Positions 1 through 7,747 of a stretch of 64,000 bases of DNA are shown one piece after another. Each line of letters opens with the position of its first letter. The first letter of the stretch is position 1. The position numbers and the translations under genes were made by a program. This DNA is from Burkholderiales bacterium. Lineage in GTDB: Bacteria; Pseudomonadota; Gammaproteobacteria; Burkholderiales; Burkholderiaceae_C. A model generated the notes under the pieces. It did not search any database and was not told where the DNA came from. It saw nothing but the letters and a program-made list of their open reading frames with translations. The stretch is taken from contig JAGWTR010000010.1 in the NCBI GenBank assembly GCA_028868855.1, forward strand, positions 1 through 64,000. The letters run 5' to 3'.

Positions 1-192
1 CACGCCGGCTCGGGCCCCGTTGTTGATCTCATGCTGCTGGACCCAACCCAGCAGCGTCTGTGGCACGCAGCCAATCTTGGGCGCAATCGAATCGACGGCG
101 GCCCACAGCGATGGGTATTCCCCTCGGTGCTCTTGCACCATGCGCACAGCACGCTCACGGACCTCAGGTGAGAACTTGTTTGACTTCTTCAT
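1..192 (-). CDS. IS3-family transposase OrfA (partial, C-terminus outside window)
   Basis: The ATG at 192 opens a frame starting [19 protein letters not shown], followed by a stretch about sizing the matrix ([13 protein letters not shown]) and the conserved [14 protein letters not shown]. This is the helix-turn-helix N-terminus of IS3-family OrfA, which binds the IS ends; the catalytic DDE domain is in OrfB, not visible here. The frame stays open to position 1. No frameshift is seen in the visible part, so the copy may be intact. Confidence 0.85.
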   Translation of the reverse strand, partial: MKKSNKFSPEVRERAVRMVQEHRGEYPSLWAAVDSIAPKIGCVPQTLLGWVQQHEINNGARAGV

Positions 193-242
193 GGATCCAT
201 CTTCTCAAAGGTTGGAGCCTCCTCAAAACCCGGGGCGATTCA
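1..242 (-). mobile_element. IS3-family insertion sequence, left end only (cut by window start)
   Basis: The segment carries the start of an IS3-type OrfA and, upstream of it, the element's terminal inverted repeat. Read on the minus strand the end begins TGAATCGCCCCGGGTTTT at 242 and continues into GAGGAGGCTCC, the arrangement typical of IS3-family ends (TG at the tip, GC-rich stem, OrfA ATG about 50 bp in). The rest of the element, including OrfB, lies outside the window, so its completeness and any target-site duplication cannot be judged. Confidence 0.75.
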
Positions 243-312
243 AAGCGACAGGCAAAACCTGTCGCTTCACATGCATGCTCTGCGCTTATCCAGTCCGCCC
301 TGAACAATTACC

Positions 313-1232
313 TCACGCGGCAGCCAGCGCGACTTGACAGCGTGAGTCACTGGCTGAGCACCCCAGCCAAGCCAGGACGACGGCCCGCAAATGGGCAGCA
401 AAAAGCCTCAACAGGCTCAGCAGCAGGCGGATGTTGTGCCCGGCGCCGCACAGCACAGCATGCAGCGCATCACCCAGCGCCCCCTTGAGCGGATTGCGAT
501 TGAGCCTGCCGTCGCTCTTCATGTGTCCGATGGTCGGCTCAATGGCGCTGCGCCGCTTGATCATCGCCTTCATCGTGCGCGTCACGCCTCGTCTTTGGCC
601 GGATCTGAGGATCTGCACGCCCTCAACATCGGCACCCTTGTAGTCCATGTCCACGATGGCGGTGCGTGGCCGGTGGTTGGTCACGATGCTGACTTGCTCA
701 ATGGTTTCGTCCAGCGTGTGTCCGTCATACGGATTGCCAGGTATGGAGCGCATACCCACCACCAGACCCTCTTTGAGCGTGGTGGCCACCGTGACCTTCA
801 CGCCGAACTCGTAGGGGTTGCGTGCCTTGCCCTTGGAGATGCATTCAACTTCTGGCGCATGCAGGGCGTACAGCTTGGCATGCGCATAGCGGCCGACCTG
901 TGTGGCCAAGCGAGGGGTTGTAGTTCTGGCGCAGGCTCAGGCCGTTGTCCTGCGCGAACTTGACCAGGTGCTGGCGGCTGCGCTCCAGCAAGCGATTGTC
1001 CGTGGGGGGCAATGGCCTTGGGCATCACTGTGGTGTCCACGATCACCTTGTCCAGACTGGCGCGCCAGTACGGGTTCTCCAGCCAGGTGTTGACCACCAT
1101 CTCGTCGGAGGCATCGTTGGCGTGCTGCAGGTACAGCAGACCGGCTACCAGCCGGGGCGGTAATGCAGGGCGCTCCCGGCCAGAGGTGAAGTGGCCAGCG
1201 AAGTGGTGCTCGATCAACTCCCAGCCCATCAC
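313..1232 (-). pseudogene. IS5-family transposase, decayed (two frameshifts, internal deletions)
   Basis: Pieces of an IS5-type DDE transposase occur in order on the minus strand. The N-terminal part (1232 to about 1018) has RPALPPRLVAGLLYLQHA and ENPYW, then jumps directly to VIVDTTVMPKAIA, so roughly 50 family residues are missing. The frame then shifts near 1015; the next frame reads RLLERSRQHLVKFAQDNGL. A second shift with a short deletion near 905 leads into GRYAHAK, which is fused directly to LYALHAPEVECI, losing a further stretch of about 50 residues. The C-terminal part (YDGHTLDETIEQ, VDMDYKGADV, RRSAIEPTIGHMKSDGRL) is intact to the stop at 313. It cannot make an active enzyme. Its 5' end touches the stop of the GST gene. 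Confidence 0.85.
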
Positions 1233-1855
1233 TCCTTTCGACTCTTCAAATAATCCTCATTGATGCGATTGGCCTTCTGCCCGGCTGGACGAGCGAACAG
1301 CCGACCGATGTACGCTTCAAACAGGGGTCGCTTTTCGATGGTGCCGACCATCATGCCCCACCCAATTTGCGACCCGACGTACACATCCGCTGCGGTGAAT
1401 TGTTCGCCGCAAATGTAGGGCCCGGGCGTTAGTGCCTTCTCCAGGCTATTGAGCGTGTCGCTGTAACTGCCGAAGCCGACGAACCCGCTCTTGTTCTGAG
1501 GCACTTCCCAGCCGAGCGCCTTGGCGGTCACCGCCAGTTCCAGTGGGCCTGCCGCGAAAAACATCCATCTGAAATAGGCGGCACGGGCCGGGTGACTTGA
1601 CGGAGGAAGCAGGTTTTTCTCCGGAAAACGGTCTGCAAGGTAGGCACAGATGGCCGCGGCTTCCGTGACCACCGCGCCTCCATGTTGGATCGCAGGGACC
1701 TTGCCCATGGGGTTCACGGCAAGATAGTCCCCGCTTTTCATGGCAGGCCCGTAGTCCAGCCAAACCGTTTCATAAGGCACGCCAATTTCTTCAAGCATCC
1801 AGTGGGCAATGCGCCCGCGTGACTGTGGGTTTGTATAAAAGATCAGATCACTCAT
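1229..1855 (-). CDS. Glutathione S-transferase family protein
   Basis: A 208-residue cytosolic protein, the usual GST length. The N-terminal thioredoxin-like half begins MSDLIFYTNPQSRGRIAHWM, where the Ser-Arg pair at about 12-13 occupies the catalytic position of beta/Nu-type bacterial GSTs. NPMGKVPAI supplies the cis-proline glutathione-binding loop and VVTEAAAICAYLADRFP the Glu-Ser-like (here EA) glutathione contact. The helical C-terminal half includes FTAADVYVGSQIGWG. The substrate is unknown. The gene is divergent from the subtilase, and its stop codon touches the IS5 remnant, so the C-terminus is bordered by transposon DNA but reads as normal. Confidence 0.85.
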   Translation of the reverse strand: MSDLIFYTNPQSRGRIAHWMLEEIGVPYETVWLDYGPAMKSGDYLAVNPMGKVPAIQHGGAVVTEAAAICAYLADRFPEKNLLPPSSHPARAAYFRWMFFAAGPLELAVTAKALGWEVPQNKSGFVGFGSYSDTLNSLEKALTPGPYICGEQFTAADVYVGSQIGWGMMVGTIEKRPLFEAYIGRLFARPAGQKANRINEDYLKSRKE

Positions 1856-1976
1856 GGCGAGGGGTCCTTTCAGGGCTCAAACTCGGGGTTTACGCCATCT
1901 CGCGTCGTGAAGATCGAGCCCGTACAGTTGCTTACTTCAAAAAATGTAACGCGCAAAGCACCCAGGAGTAAAGGCC

Positions 1977-3764
1977 ATGATGAGCATTCCCCGTTGTTCC
2001 AGCTTGGCACGGCTTGCGCTCAGCGCCAGTGCACTGGCCGCTCTGGCGGCGTCGCCGGCCATGGCGTTTCATCGGGGTCCGGCCTCGTCAGTGGCGGCCC
2101 CTGCCGAGGAGCAGATGACGGACCGGCTCATCGTCAAGTACAAAAATGCGACCTCACCCGCATCAGTGCCCAGCGTTGCCACGTTGAACGGCGCCCGCAT
2201 TGCCGGAAACCGCCAGGGGGTGCAGGTGTCGCACTTGCGCCGCTCGGCCTTGGGCTCGGACATCCTGAAACTGAACCGGCGCCTGCCGCTGGACCAAGTC
2301 AGGATCTTGGCCAAGGATTTGAAGGCCGGCGACTCGAATGTCGAGTACGCCGAACCGGATCGGATCTTGCATCCGATGATGACGCCGTCTGATGCGCTGT
2401 ATGCCCAGCAGTGGGATTTCTTTGATGCCACCGCAGGGGTGAACCTGCCCACCGCCTGGAACAAGTCCACCGGCAGGGGCGTCGTGGTGGCGGTGCTGGA
2501 CACTGGCGTGAGGCCACACGCCGATCTGGCGGCCAACCTCTTGCCGGGATACGACTTCATCGTGGACACGATGGTGTCCAACGATGGCAACGGGCGCGAC
2601 GCCGATGCGAGCGACCCGGGTGACGCCACCACGGCCGGTCTGTGCTTCAGCGGCTCGCTGGCCAGCAACAGCAGCTGGCATGGCACCCACGTCTCGGGCA
2701 CCATCGCCGCCGTGACCAACAATGGCAGCGGTGTGGCCGGGGTCGCCTATGAGGCCAAGGTATTGCCGGTGCGGGTCCTGGGTCGCTGCGGGGGCTACAC
2801 CTCCGACATCGCGGACGGCATCGTCTGGGCCTCGGGAGGCACGGTCACGAATGTGCCCGCCAACCCGACCCCCGCCCGCGTCATCAACCTGTCGTTGTCT
2901 GGCTCAGGCGCGTGTGACACGACCTCGCAAAACGCCATCAACTATGCGCGCTCACGCGGGACGGTGGTGGTCGTGGCCGCAGGCAACGGCAATGCCGATG
3001 CCAGCCAGTCTTCGCCCGCCAGTTGCGCTGGGGCCATCACCGTGGCGGCAACGGGCAAGGGGGGCGGCAAGGCCTCCTATTCGAACTTCGGCGCGGTGGT
3101 GTCGATTGCCGCCCCGGGGGGCGATGGCAGCGACGGCATCCTGTCGACGCTGAACGCGGGGACCACGTCGCCAGGGGCTGACTCGTACGCCAGCTACCTG
3201 GGCACGTCCATGGCCACCTCACACGTGAGCGGGGTGGTGGCCTTGATGTTGTCGATGAACCCGGCCCTCACGCCGGACGAGGTATTGACCCGACTCCAGT
3301 CCAGCGCGCGCGCCTTCCCGGCGACGTGCTCAGAATGTGGTGCAGGCATCGTCGATGCCACGGCAGCGGTCGATGCAGCGGCCGTGGGCCGGAGCACGGT
3401 GGTGACGGAAGTCGAGCCCAACAACAGCATGGGCACTGCGCAGGTGATCGGGGCCATTCCAGCGACCGTCAAGGGCTTCATGGCCACCACGACCGACCTG
3501 GACTATTACAAGGTCACCGTGCCCGCCGGCGGCCAGGTCACGGCCACCTTGATCTCCAATGCGCTGTCCGACTGTGACCTGTATGTCTTCAACGCCAGCG
3601 GACGACTGGTGGCCTTTAGCACGCAAGGCGGGGTCGGTGAGTCCGACACGGCGACGATTTCGAACACCGAGACCGTGGCCACGGTCGCCTATGTTCTCGT
3701 TCGCAGATACGGCGGCGGGACGGGGTCGGTCAAAGGCACTTACACCTTGTCGCTGACCAATTAG
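1977..3764 (+). CDS. Secreted S8 (subtilisin-like) serine protease with PPC domain
   Basis: A 595-residue extracellular endopeptidase. Residues 1-30 form a Sec signal peptide ending SPAMA-FH. A propeptide (about 45-130, with DRLIVKYK and NVEYAEPDR typical of the inhibitor I9 fold) precedes the catalytic domain. The triad is visible as D175 (AVLDTGVRPH), H235 (WHGTHVSGTIAA) and S411 (GTSMATSHVSGV). Residues about 480-595 are a bacterial pre-peptidase C-terminal domain (EVEPNNSMGTAQ, DLDYYKVTVPAGG), often removed after export. The start at 1977 is supported by AGGAG 9 bp upstream. The gene is monocistronic and convergent with the cytochrome gene downstream. The substrate is unknown; a nutritional protease is likely. 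Confidence 0.93.
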   Translation: MMSIPRCSSLARLALSASALAALAASPAMAFHRGPASSVAAPAEEQMTDRLIVKYKNATSPASVPSVATLNGARIAGNRQGVQVSHLRRSALGSDILKLNRRLPLDQVRILAKDLKAGDSNVEYAEPDRILHPMMTPSDALYAQQWDFFDATAGVNLPTAWNKSTGRGVVVAVLDTGVRPHADLAANLLPGYDFIVDTMVSNDGNGRDADASDPGDATTAGLCFSGSLASNSSWHGTHVSGTIAAVTNNGSGVAGVAYEAKVLPVRVLGRCGGYTSDIADGIVWASGGTVTNVPANPTPARVINLSLSGSGACDTTSQNAINYARSRGTVVVVAAGNGNADASQSSPASCAGAITVAATGKGGGKASYSNFGAVVSIAAPGGDGSDGILSTLNAGTTSPGADSYASYLGTSMATSHVSGVVALMLSMNPALTPDEVLTRLQSSARAFPATCSECGAGIVDATAAVDAAAVGRSTVVTEVEPNNSMGTAQVIGAIPATVKGFMATTTDLDYYKVTVPAGGQVTATLISNALSDCDLYVFNASGRLVAFSTQGGVGESDTATISNTETVATVAYVLVRRYGGGTGSVKGTYTLSLTN

Positions 3765-3784
3765 GGGCGCCCCTCGGGTTGGGG

Positions 3785-4414
3785 CTATCGCTTCGGCAAC
3801 GATTGCACGAAGGCGGCCACGTTTTTAATGTCGTCGTGCGAAAGTCCGTGAGTGACGGTTTTCATCACGCTGCCCTCAGGGCGTTCATCGGTGCGTTGAA
3901 ACACGAGCATCTGCTTGACGACATAGTCCGCGTGCTGGCCTGCGATGCGCGGAAAGGTCGCCATGCCTTGCCCTTCACTGCCGTGGCAAGCGCCGCAAGC
4001 CGGCGCGCCGCCTTCGAAGATCGCTTTGCCCGCCGCAATTCGAGAGGCGTCGCCCTCGATTGGCTGCCGCGCCGGAGTCTGGCTGGCGTAATAGCTGGCC
4101 AGACCCTGGATCTGCTCCTCAGTGAGGCTGCGGCTCAGGCCCCACATGTATTCGAAGCCGGCCGGGTCGCGTCGCCCGTGGTTCTTGAAGCCACTCAGTT
4201 GCGACACGATGTAGGCCTCCGGCTGGCCCGCCAGGTTGGGGAAGTTGGGCGACACGGCATTGCCGGTGACCCCGTGGCAGTTCGAGCAGACTTGCTGGGC
4301 CATCACAAGCGCCGGAACACTCGGATTGGCCAGGTCGCGCGACCGACTTGGGTTCGCACAACCCGCTGCCAACGCGGCGGCCGCGATGGCACCGACGAAA
4401 TACACGCTTTTCAT
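3785..4414 (-). CDS. Diheme cytochrome c lipoprotein (c4/c5-like electron carrier)
   Basis: A 209-residue protein with two covalent heme motifs, CSNCH (about residue 50) and CGACH (about 140), each followed by a distal Met-containing region, so it is a two-domain class I cytochrome c. The N-terminus MKSVYFVGAIAAAALAAGC is a signal peptide with a lipobox (LAAGC), indicating membrane anchoring on the periplasmic side. The start at 4414 is chosen because the lipobox follows and GGAGACC lies just upstream; a longer frame exists but overlaps the upstream gene. It lies 19 bp behind the cytochrome-porin gene and is probably co-transcribed, making it the likely periplasmic acceptor of electrons from that protein. 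Confidence 0.88.
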   Translation of the reverse strand: MKSVYFVGAIAAAALAAGCANPSRSRDLANPSVPALVMAQQVCSNCHGVTGNAVSPNFPNLAGQPEAYIVSQLSGFKNHGRRDPAGFEYMWGLSRSLTEEQIQGLASYYASQTPARQPIEGDASRIAAGKAIFEGGAPACGACHGSEGQGMATFPRIAGQHADYVVKQMLVFQRTDERPEGSVMKTVTHGLSHDDIKNVAAFVQSLPKR

Positions 4415-4433
4415 GTTGGTCTCCTGGCCCATG

Positions 4434-5912
4434 TCAGTACGCCGCCCAGAGGTACAAGAACAGCGAGTTGTTGTCCCGGGCGTTGCGACCAAATCCGTCG
4501 TAGTTGCTGGACGCGCCGTTGAAGCGACTGTAGGCGGTGTATTGAGCCCCCACGCGCACATACTGAATCGGCGTCACGAAGGCTTCGTAGGTCCAGCCGC
4601 GGGTGCCGGGGTTGCCTGACAGGTTGGCGTTGACACGCGAGGTGTTGGGGTCCAGCGTGAGGGCCAGCGTGCCCGGGTCGAATCCCGTGGTCTGGTTGGC
4701 CGTGTTGGTGCTGCCTGTGAGGTTGAAGAACCCAAGGCTGCCGCCATAGCGCGCTTGGTAAACGTAGGTCAACTTGGCACGCAGCAGCTTGCTGGTGTCC
4801 GCCGCGTTCGTATTGGCCAGCGCGTTGCCCGCTGCATCGACGAAGGCCGCCGCTTGGTCGGCCTGTGCGTCGGGGTAGCGCTCCCGACGGTGCGAGTACA
4901 CCAACTGTCCGGTCACCGCGTGCGGGTCCAGCAGGTACTGGTATTGCGCGTCGATGCTCCAGTCTCTGACGTGATGAAGCGTGGCCGGGTCGGAGGTGTC
5001 CAACGGATCGTCGTAGATCTTGCTGGTCATGCCGGCCGTGCCGATCATCAGGCTGTGGGCACCCCATTCGTGGTTCACGGCCAGGCGCCAGTAAGGGTTG
5101 GTGCCGTCGAGCTTGGTCTTGCTCGCGTTGCCATCAAGACCCGCGCTCATGAACGACAGCAGTCCTCGGGAGGTCTGGTAGCCGCCAAGCTCGGCATAGA
5201 GGGTGCGATTCCAGTAGGTGTAGGCGGTGATGCCGGCTAAATTGCCGCCCGCCGCGTAGCCGGGATACGGCGTGGCGCCGTCGATGAACTGGCTGCTCGT
5301 GGGGCTGGGCACCGGCACATACTGCATCCAGGCTGGGGCAGTGTTCCAGGGGTCGGACACGGATGGGTTGTTGTTGAGGCTGAGGCCAACGATGAGGTCG
5401 CGCGTGCTGTCCACGAAGCGGTCGGCGTAGCGAATGTCGATGTTGTCGGCATTGGTGTGACCGTGGAACTGGCCGTCGTCTGTTCGGGTGGCGTAGGGGT
5501 CGTAGGTGATCTGCACGAAGGCGCCCACGTTGTCCGTGATTTTGCCGCCAAGGAACAGGCTGGCGGTCGCGAAGATCAGCTTGTTGTCCTTTTGGAAGTC
5601 GGTGTCCGGGTTGTCGCTCTTGGAGGTGTTCGCCACCTTTGAGAGGCTGGCCACCACCATCGCCGCCAGCGGGACTTTTACCCGCTCCCCCAGCGTGTAG
5701 CCTGTCATCTTGAACAGGCGGCCATAGGGGGTCAGTTCCGGAAATTGCCCGCCGGCGTGACAGGCCACGCAATTCTGGCCCGTCTGGCGGTTGAACAGTG
5801 GCAGCGCCTTCGCTGGGGTCGCCCATGAGGTGATGAGCATCGCCACCAGCAGCACGAGCATTTGCGAGAGTTGGGCCAAACCGTGGCCAGCGTTTCTGAT
5901 CGCAATTCTCAT
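4434..5912 (-). CDS. Outer-membrane monoheme cytochrome-porin fusion, Cyc2-like
   Basis: A 492-residue protein with a signal peptide (about 1-36, ending AKA), then a single heme site in LFNRQTGQNCVACHAGG, followed by FPELTPYGRLFKMTGY. This matches the pattern of Cyc2-type porin-cytochromes (Pro-X-Phe-X-Arg-Gln-Thr-Gly, CXXCH, Pro-X-Leu, Gly-X-X-Phe-Lys, Gly-Tyr). The remaining 400 residues are alternating aromatic and hydrophobic strands ending in LFLYLWAAY, a terminal aromatic typical of outer-membrane beta-barrels. In the known family the N-terminal heme plugs or faces the barrel and moves electrons across the outer membrane, for example from Fe(II). Whether this copy oxidises iron is inference. 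The diheme cytochrome follows; two palindromes lie upstream. Confidence 0.82.
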   Translation of the reverse strand: MRIAIRNAGHGLAQLSQMLVLLVAMLITSWATPAKALPLFNRQTGQNCVACHAGGQFPELTPYGRLFKMTGYTLGERVKVPLAAMVVASLSKVANTSKSDNPDTDFQKDNKLIFATASLFLGGKITDNVGAFVQITYDPYATRTDDGQFHGHTNADNIDIRYADRFVDSTRDLIVGLSLNNNPSVSDPWNTAPAWMQYVPVPSPTSSQFIDGATPYPGYAAGGNLAGITAYTYWNRTLYAELGGYQTSRGLLSFMSAGLDGNASKTKLDGTNPYWRLAVNHEWGAHSLMIGTAGMTSKIYDDPLDTSDPATLHHVRDWSIDAQYQYLLDPHAVTGQLVYSHRRERYPDAQADQAAAFVDAAGNALANTNAADTSKLLRAKLTYVYQARYGGSLGFFNLTGSTNTANQTTGFDPGTLALTLDPNTSRVNANLSGNPGTRGWTYEAFVTPIQYVRVGAQYTAYSRFNGASSNYDGFGRNARDNNSLFLYLWAAY

Positions 5913-5944
5913 GCTGCAGTGCCCTGATGGTTGGGGTGGCGTTG

Positions 5945-5989
5945 GCCAAACGAATATCGTTTGGCGTGAATCAACATCCGGTATGTTGA
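5945..5989. promoter_or_regulatory. Two adjacent palindromes upstream of the cytochrome-porin gene
   Basis: Perfect dyad 1 is GCCAAACGA-ATA-TCGTTTGGC (5945-5965). Perfect dyad 2 is TCAACAT-CCGGT-ATGTTGA (5971-5989). They occupy the 91-bp gap between the TlpA-like gene and the start at 5912, 33-77 bp before that start. Neither is followed by a T-run, so they look like operators rather than terminators. The cognate regulators are not identifiable from sequence. Confidence 0.6.
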
Positions 5990-6003
5990 CGCAGCTTAGC
6001 AGT

Positions 6004-6462
6004 CTATAGCCATCGCTTCAACTTGGCAAAGTCGGCCGTGCCGCTGAAGGCCTGGCGCTTGCCGTCGGCGGCGATGAGCAGGGTTCTGGGCAACTCGCCG
6101 CCCCAGTCGGGGTCGACCTCAAACTGCAGGCGTTCATCGGGAAATCGCCCCACCATCATGTGCCGGGCGCCCTCCAAGTGGACCCGACGCAGCGCGGCCC
6201 GGACCTGCTGAACTGAGGCCGGTTCGAACTGAATGAACAGCATTTGCGCGGACGGGTTCTGCTGGACGAAAGTGGCCCAGCGCGGCAGTTCGCGCACGCA
6301 GGGGGCGCAACTGAGCCCCCAGAGGTGGACGATGGCCGGGCGGCCTGCGAGGGATTGGGCCGTCGCGGCCCAGCCGCCGTGTTCCAGCGTGGTGATCTCG
6401 GCGCCATGGGCCTGGCCCAGCAAGAACAGGGCAGGCAGGCCGAGGATCTGGCGGCGCTTCAT
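6004..6462 (-). CDS. TlpA-like thioredoxin-fold periplasmic protein
   Basis: A 152-residue protein with a short signal peptide (MKRRQILGLPALFLLGQAHG-AE) and a thioredoxin fold. The redox motif is CAPC within LWGLSCAPCVRELP (about residues 51-54), and the cis-proline is in GGELPRTLLIAADG. The length and sequence fit the TlpA/ResA group, which reduces disulfides of apocytochromes or metal-binding proteins in the periplasm. It overlaps the preceding Asp-box gene by 4 bp (ATGA), so the two are translationally coupled. Sitting between cytochrome genes and a Cys-rich protein, it plausibly keeps their Cys residues reduced before heme or metal loading. Confidence 0.85.
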   Translation of the reverse strand: MKRRQILGLPALFLLGQAHGAEITTLEHGGWAATAQSLAGRPAIVHLWGLSCAPCVRELPRWATFVQQNPSAQMLFIQFEPASVQQVRAALRRVHLEGARHMMVGRFPDERLQFEVDPDWGGELPRTLLIAADGKRQAFSGTADFAKLKRWL

Positions 6463-7715
6463 GGAGTCTCCAGTTCGATCAGGCGGTAGCCTTCATCGTG
6501 GCGCAGCCACGAGAGGTAGGCTTTGTGCTGTTGTGCGATGAGGATCGGATGGTCGGAGTAGCCAACGCTGCGCGCCACGGCGACGGGCGCTGACCAGGTG
6601 AGGCCAGCATCGCGTGACGAACGGACGTAGGCCGAAGTTTCCTGGCCGTCAAACTCTTTCCAGGCCATCCAGACCGTGCTGCCTTGGGCCAGCAGGCTGG
6701 GGCGACCGGCTTGGTGTTTTTCCTGGCCCAGGCGCATGGGGCTGGAGAAGGTTTTCCCTTCGTCCGTCGAGCGGGCGTAGAAGACGCCACGGCGCGCCTG
6801 TCCCTGCGTGTACCAGGCCACATGGTAGGTGGCATCGGCCCCCACGGCCAAGGCTGGGCCGTGGTGGGGGCAGGCGTCGGTGGCCCATTGGTCGTCGGCG
6901 ACCCGGCGCATGGGTCCCGGTGTTTCGCGCCCGTCGAACGTCACCGCCACATGGTCACGCACCTTCTGATCCAACACCGCCCGAAAGACGAGCACGGGCT
7001 GGCCATGGTCGCGCATGGCCACGGCGATGCGGCAGCATTCGCAGCTTTCCGAATAGGCCAGGCGCGATGGCGTGAAACTGGCGCCTGCGTCGTTCGACCA
7101 GGCATAGGCGATGGCGGCGCCGGGCATTTTTTTGCCCTTTTGCGCCGCGGCCGCCACCAGCCGCTTGTCGATCCAGGCGATGAACACGCGGCCGTCCGGG
7201 GCCAACGTCATGGCCGCAAAGCGCTGGCCCGCCGTCTGTTCCATGAGGGGTTGGGGGGTGGAGAAGTGCTGACCACCATCGTCGGAACGGGACACCAGAA
7301 GCCGCCCGTTCCACCGATCATCCTTGAAGACCCCATAGACCACCATGATGCGATTGCGCGCGTCAACCACGATCTGCGGCCGGGCGTCCGGCCCGATGTC
7401 GGCGGCCCCGCCATGGCGGCCGATCACGACTGGGGCGGCAAAACTGCGCCCCTGGTCCGTGGACCGCGCCACCGACACGGCGCCATTGGCGACCCACGCC
7501 AACCACAGTCGGCCATCGCTGTCCCAAGCGGGCGTGGCGGCGGTGGCACAAGCCAGGCTGGTGTCTTCGCATTTGAACGGCGACATCGCTGCGTAGGGAT
7601 CAGCGGCCCACGCCGCTTGGCCTGCGAGCAGGGCGGGCAGGAGCACAACCTTCCCCAGCGCCCGAAGCAGGCTCTGGCACAAGTGCTGCCATGCGAAGGA
7701 GGGGCGCATGTTCAT
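6459..7715 (-). CDS. Secreted Asp-box (BNR/sialidase-fold) repeat protein with CXCC motif
   Basis: A 418-residue exported protein; the signal peptide is about 1-38, ending GQAAWA. It contains five Asp-box repeats of the type S-X-D-X-G-X-X-F/W (STDQGRSF, SDDGGQHF, SNDAGASF, STDEGKTF, SRDAGLTW), so a six-bladed propeller is expected. I see no clear sialidase arginine triad, and sialidase activity is doubtful. An unusual Cys cluster, ESCECCRIAVA, lies in a blade loop and could bind a metal ion. The start at 7715 is preferred to one 30 bp upstream because GGAG lies 8-9 bp before it. The gene follows the TonB receptor closely and overlaps the thioredoxin gene, so a joint envelope function is likely. 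Confidence 0.75.
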   Translation of the reverse strand: MNMRPSFAWQHLCQSLLRALGKVVLLPALLAGQAAWAADPYAAMSPFKCEDTSLACATAATPAWDSDGRLWLAWVANGAVSVARSTDQGRSFAAPVVIGRHGGAADIGPDARPQIVVDARNRIMVVYGVFKDDRWNGRLLVSRSDDGGQHFSTPQPLMEQTAGQRFAAMTLAPDGRVFIAWIDKRLVAAAAQKGKKMPGAAIAYAWSNDAGASFTPSRLAYSESCECCRIAVAMRDHGQPVLVFRAVLDQKVRDHVAVTFDGRETPGPMRRVADDQWATDACPHHGPALAVGADATYHVAWYTQGQARRGVFYARSTDEGKTFSSPMRLGQEKHQAGRPSLLAQGSTVWMAWKEFDGQETSAYVRSSRDAGLTWSAPVAVARSVGYSDHPILIAQQHKAYLSWLRHDEGYRLIELETP

Positions 7716-7747
7716 GGGGTGCTCCAGGGTGACAGGGGTGGTCATGA

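Noticed and set aside
6459..7715. Calling the Asp-box protein a sialidase
   Set aside because: Asp boxes occur in many propellers. I could not see the arginine triad or the Tyr/Glu nucleophile pair of sialidases.
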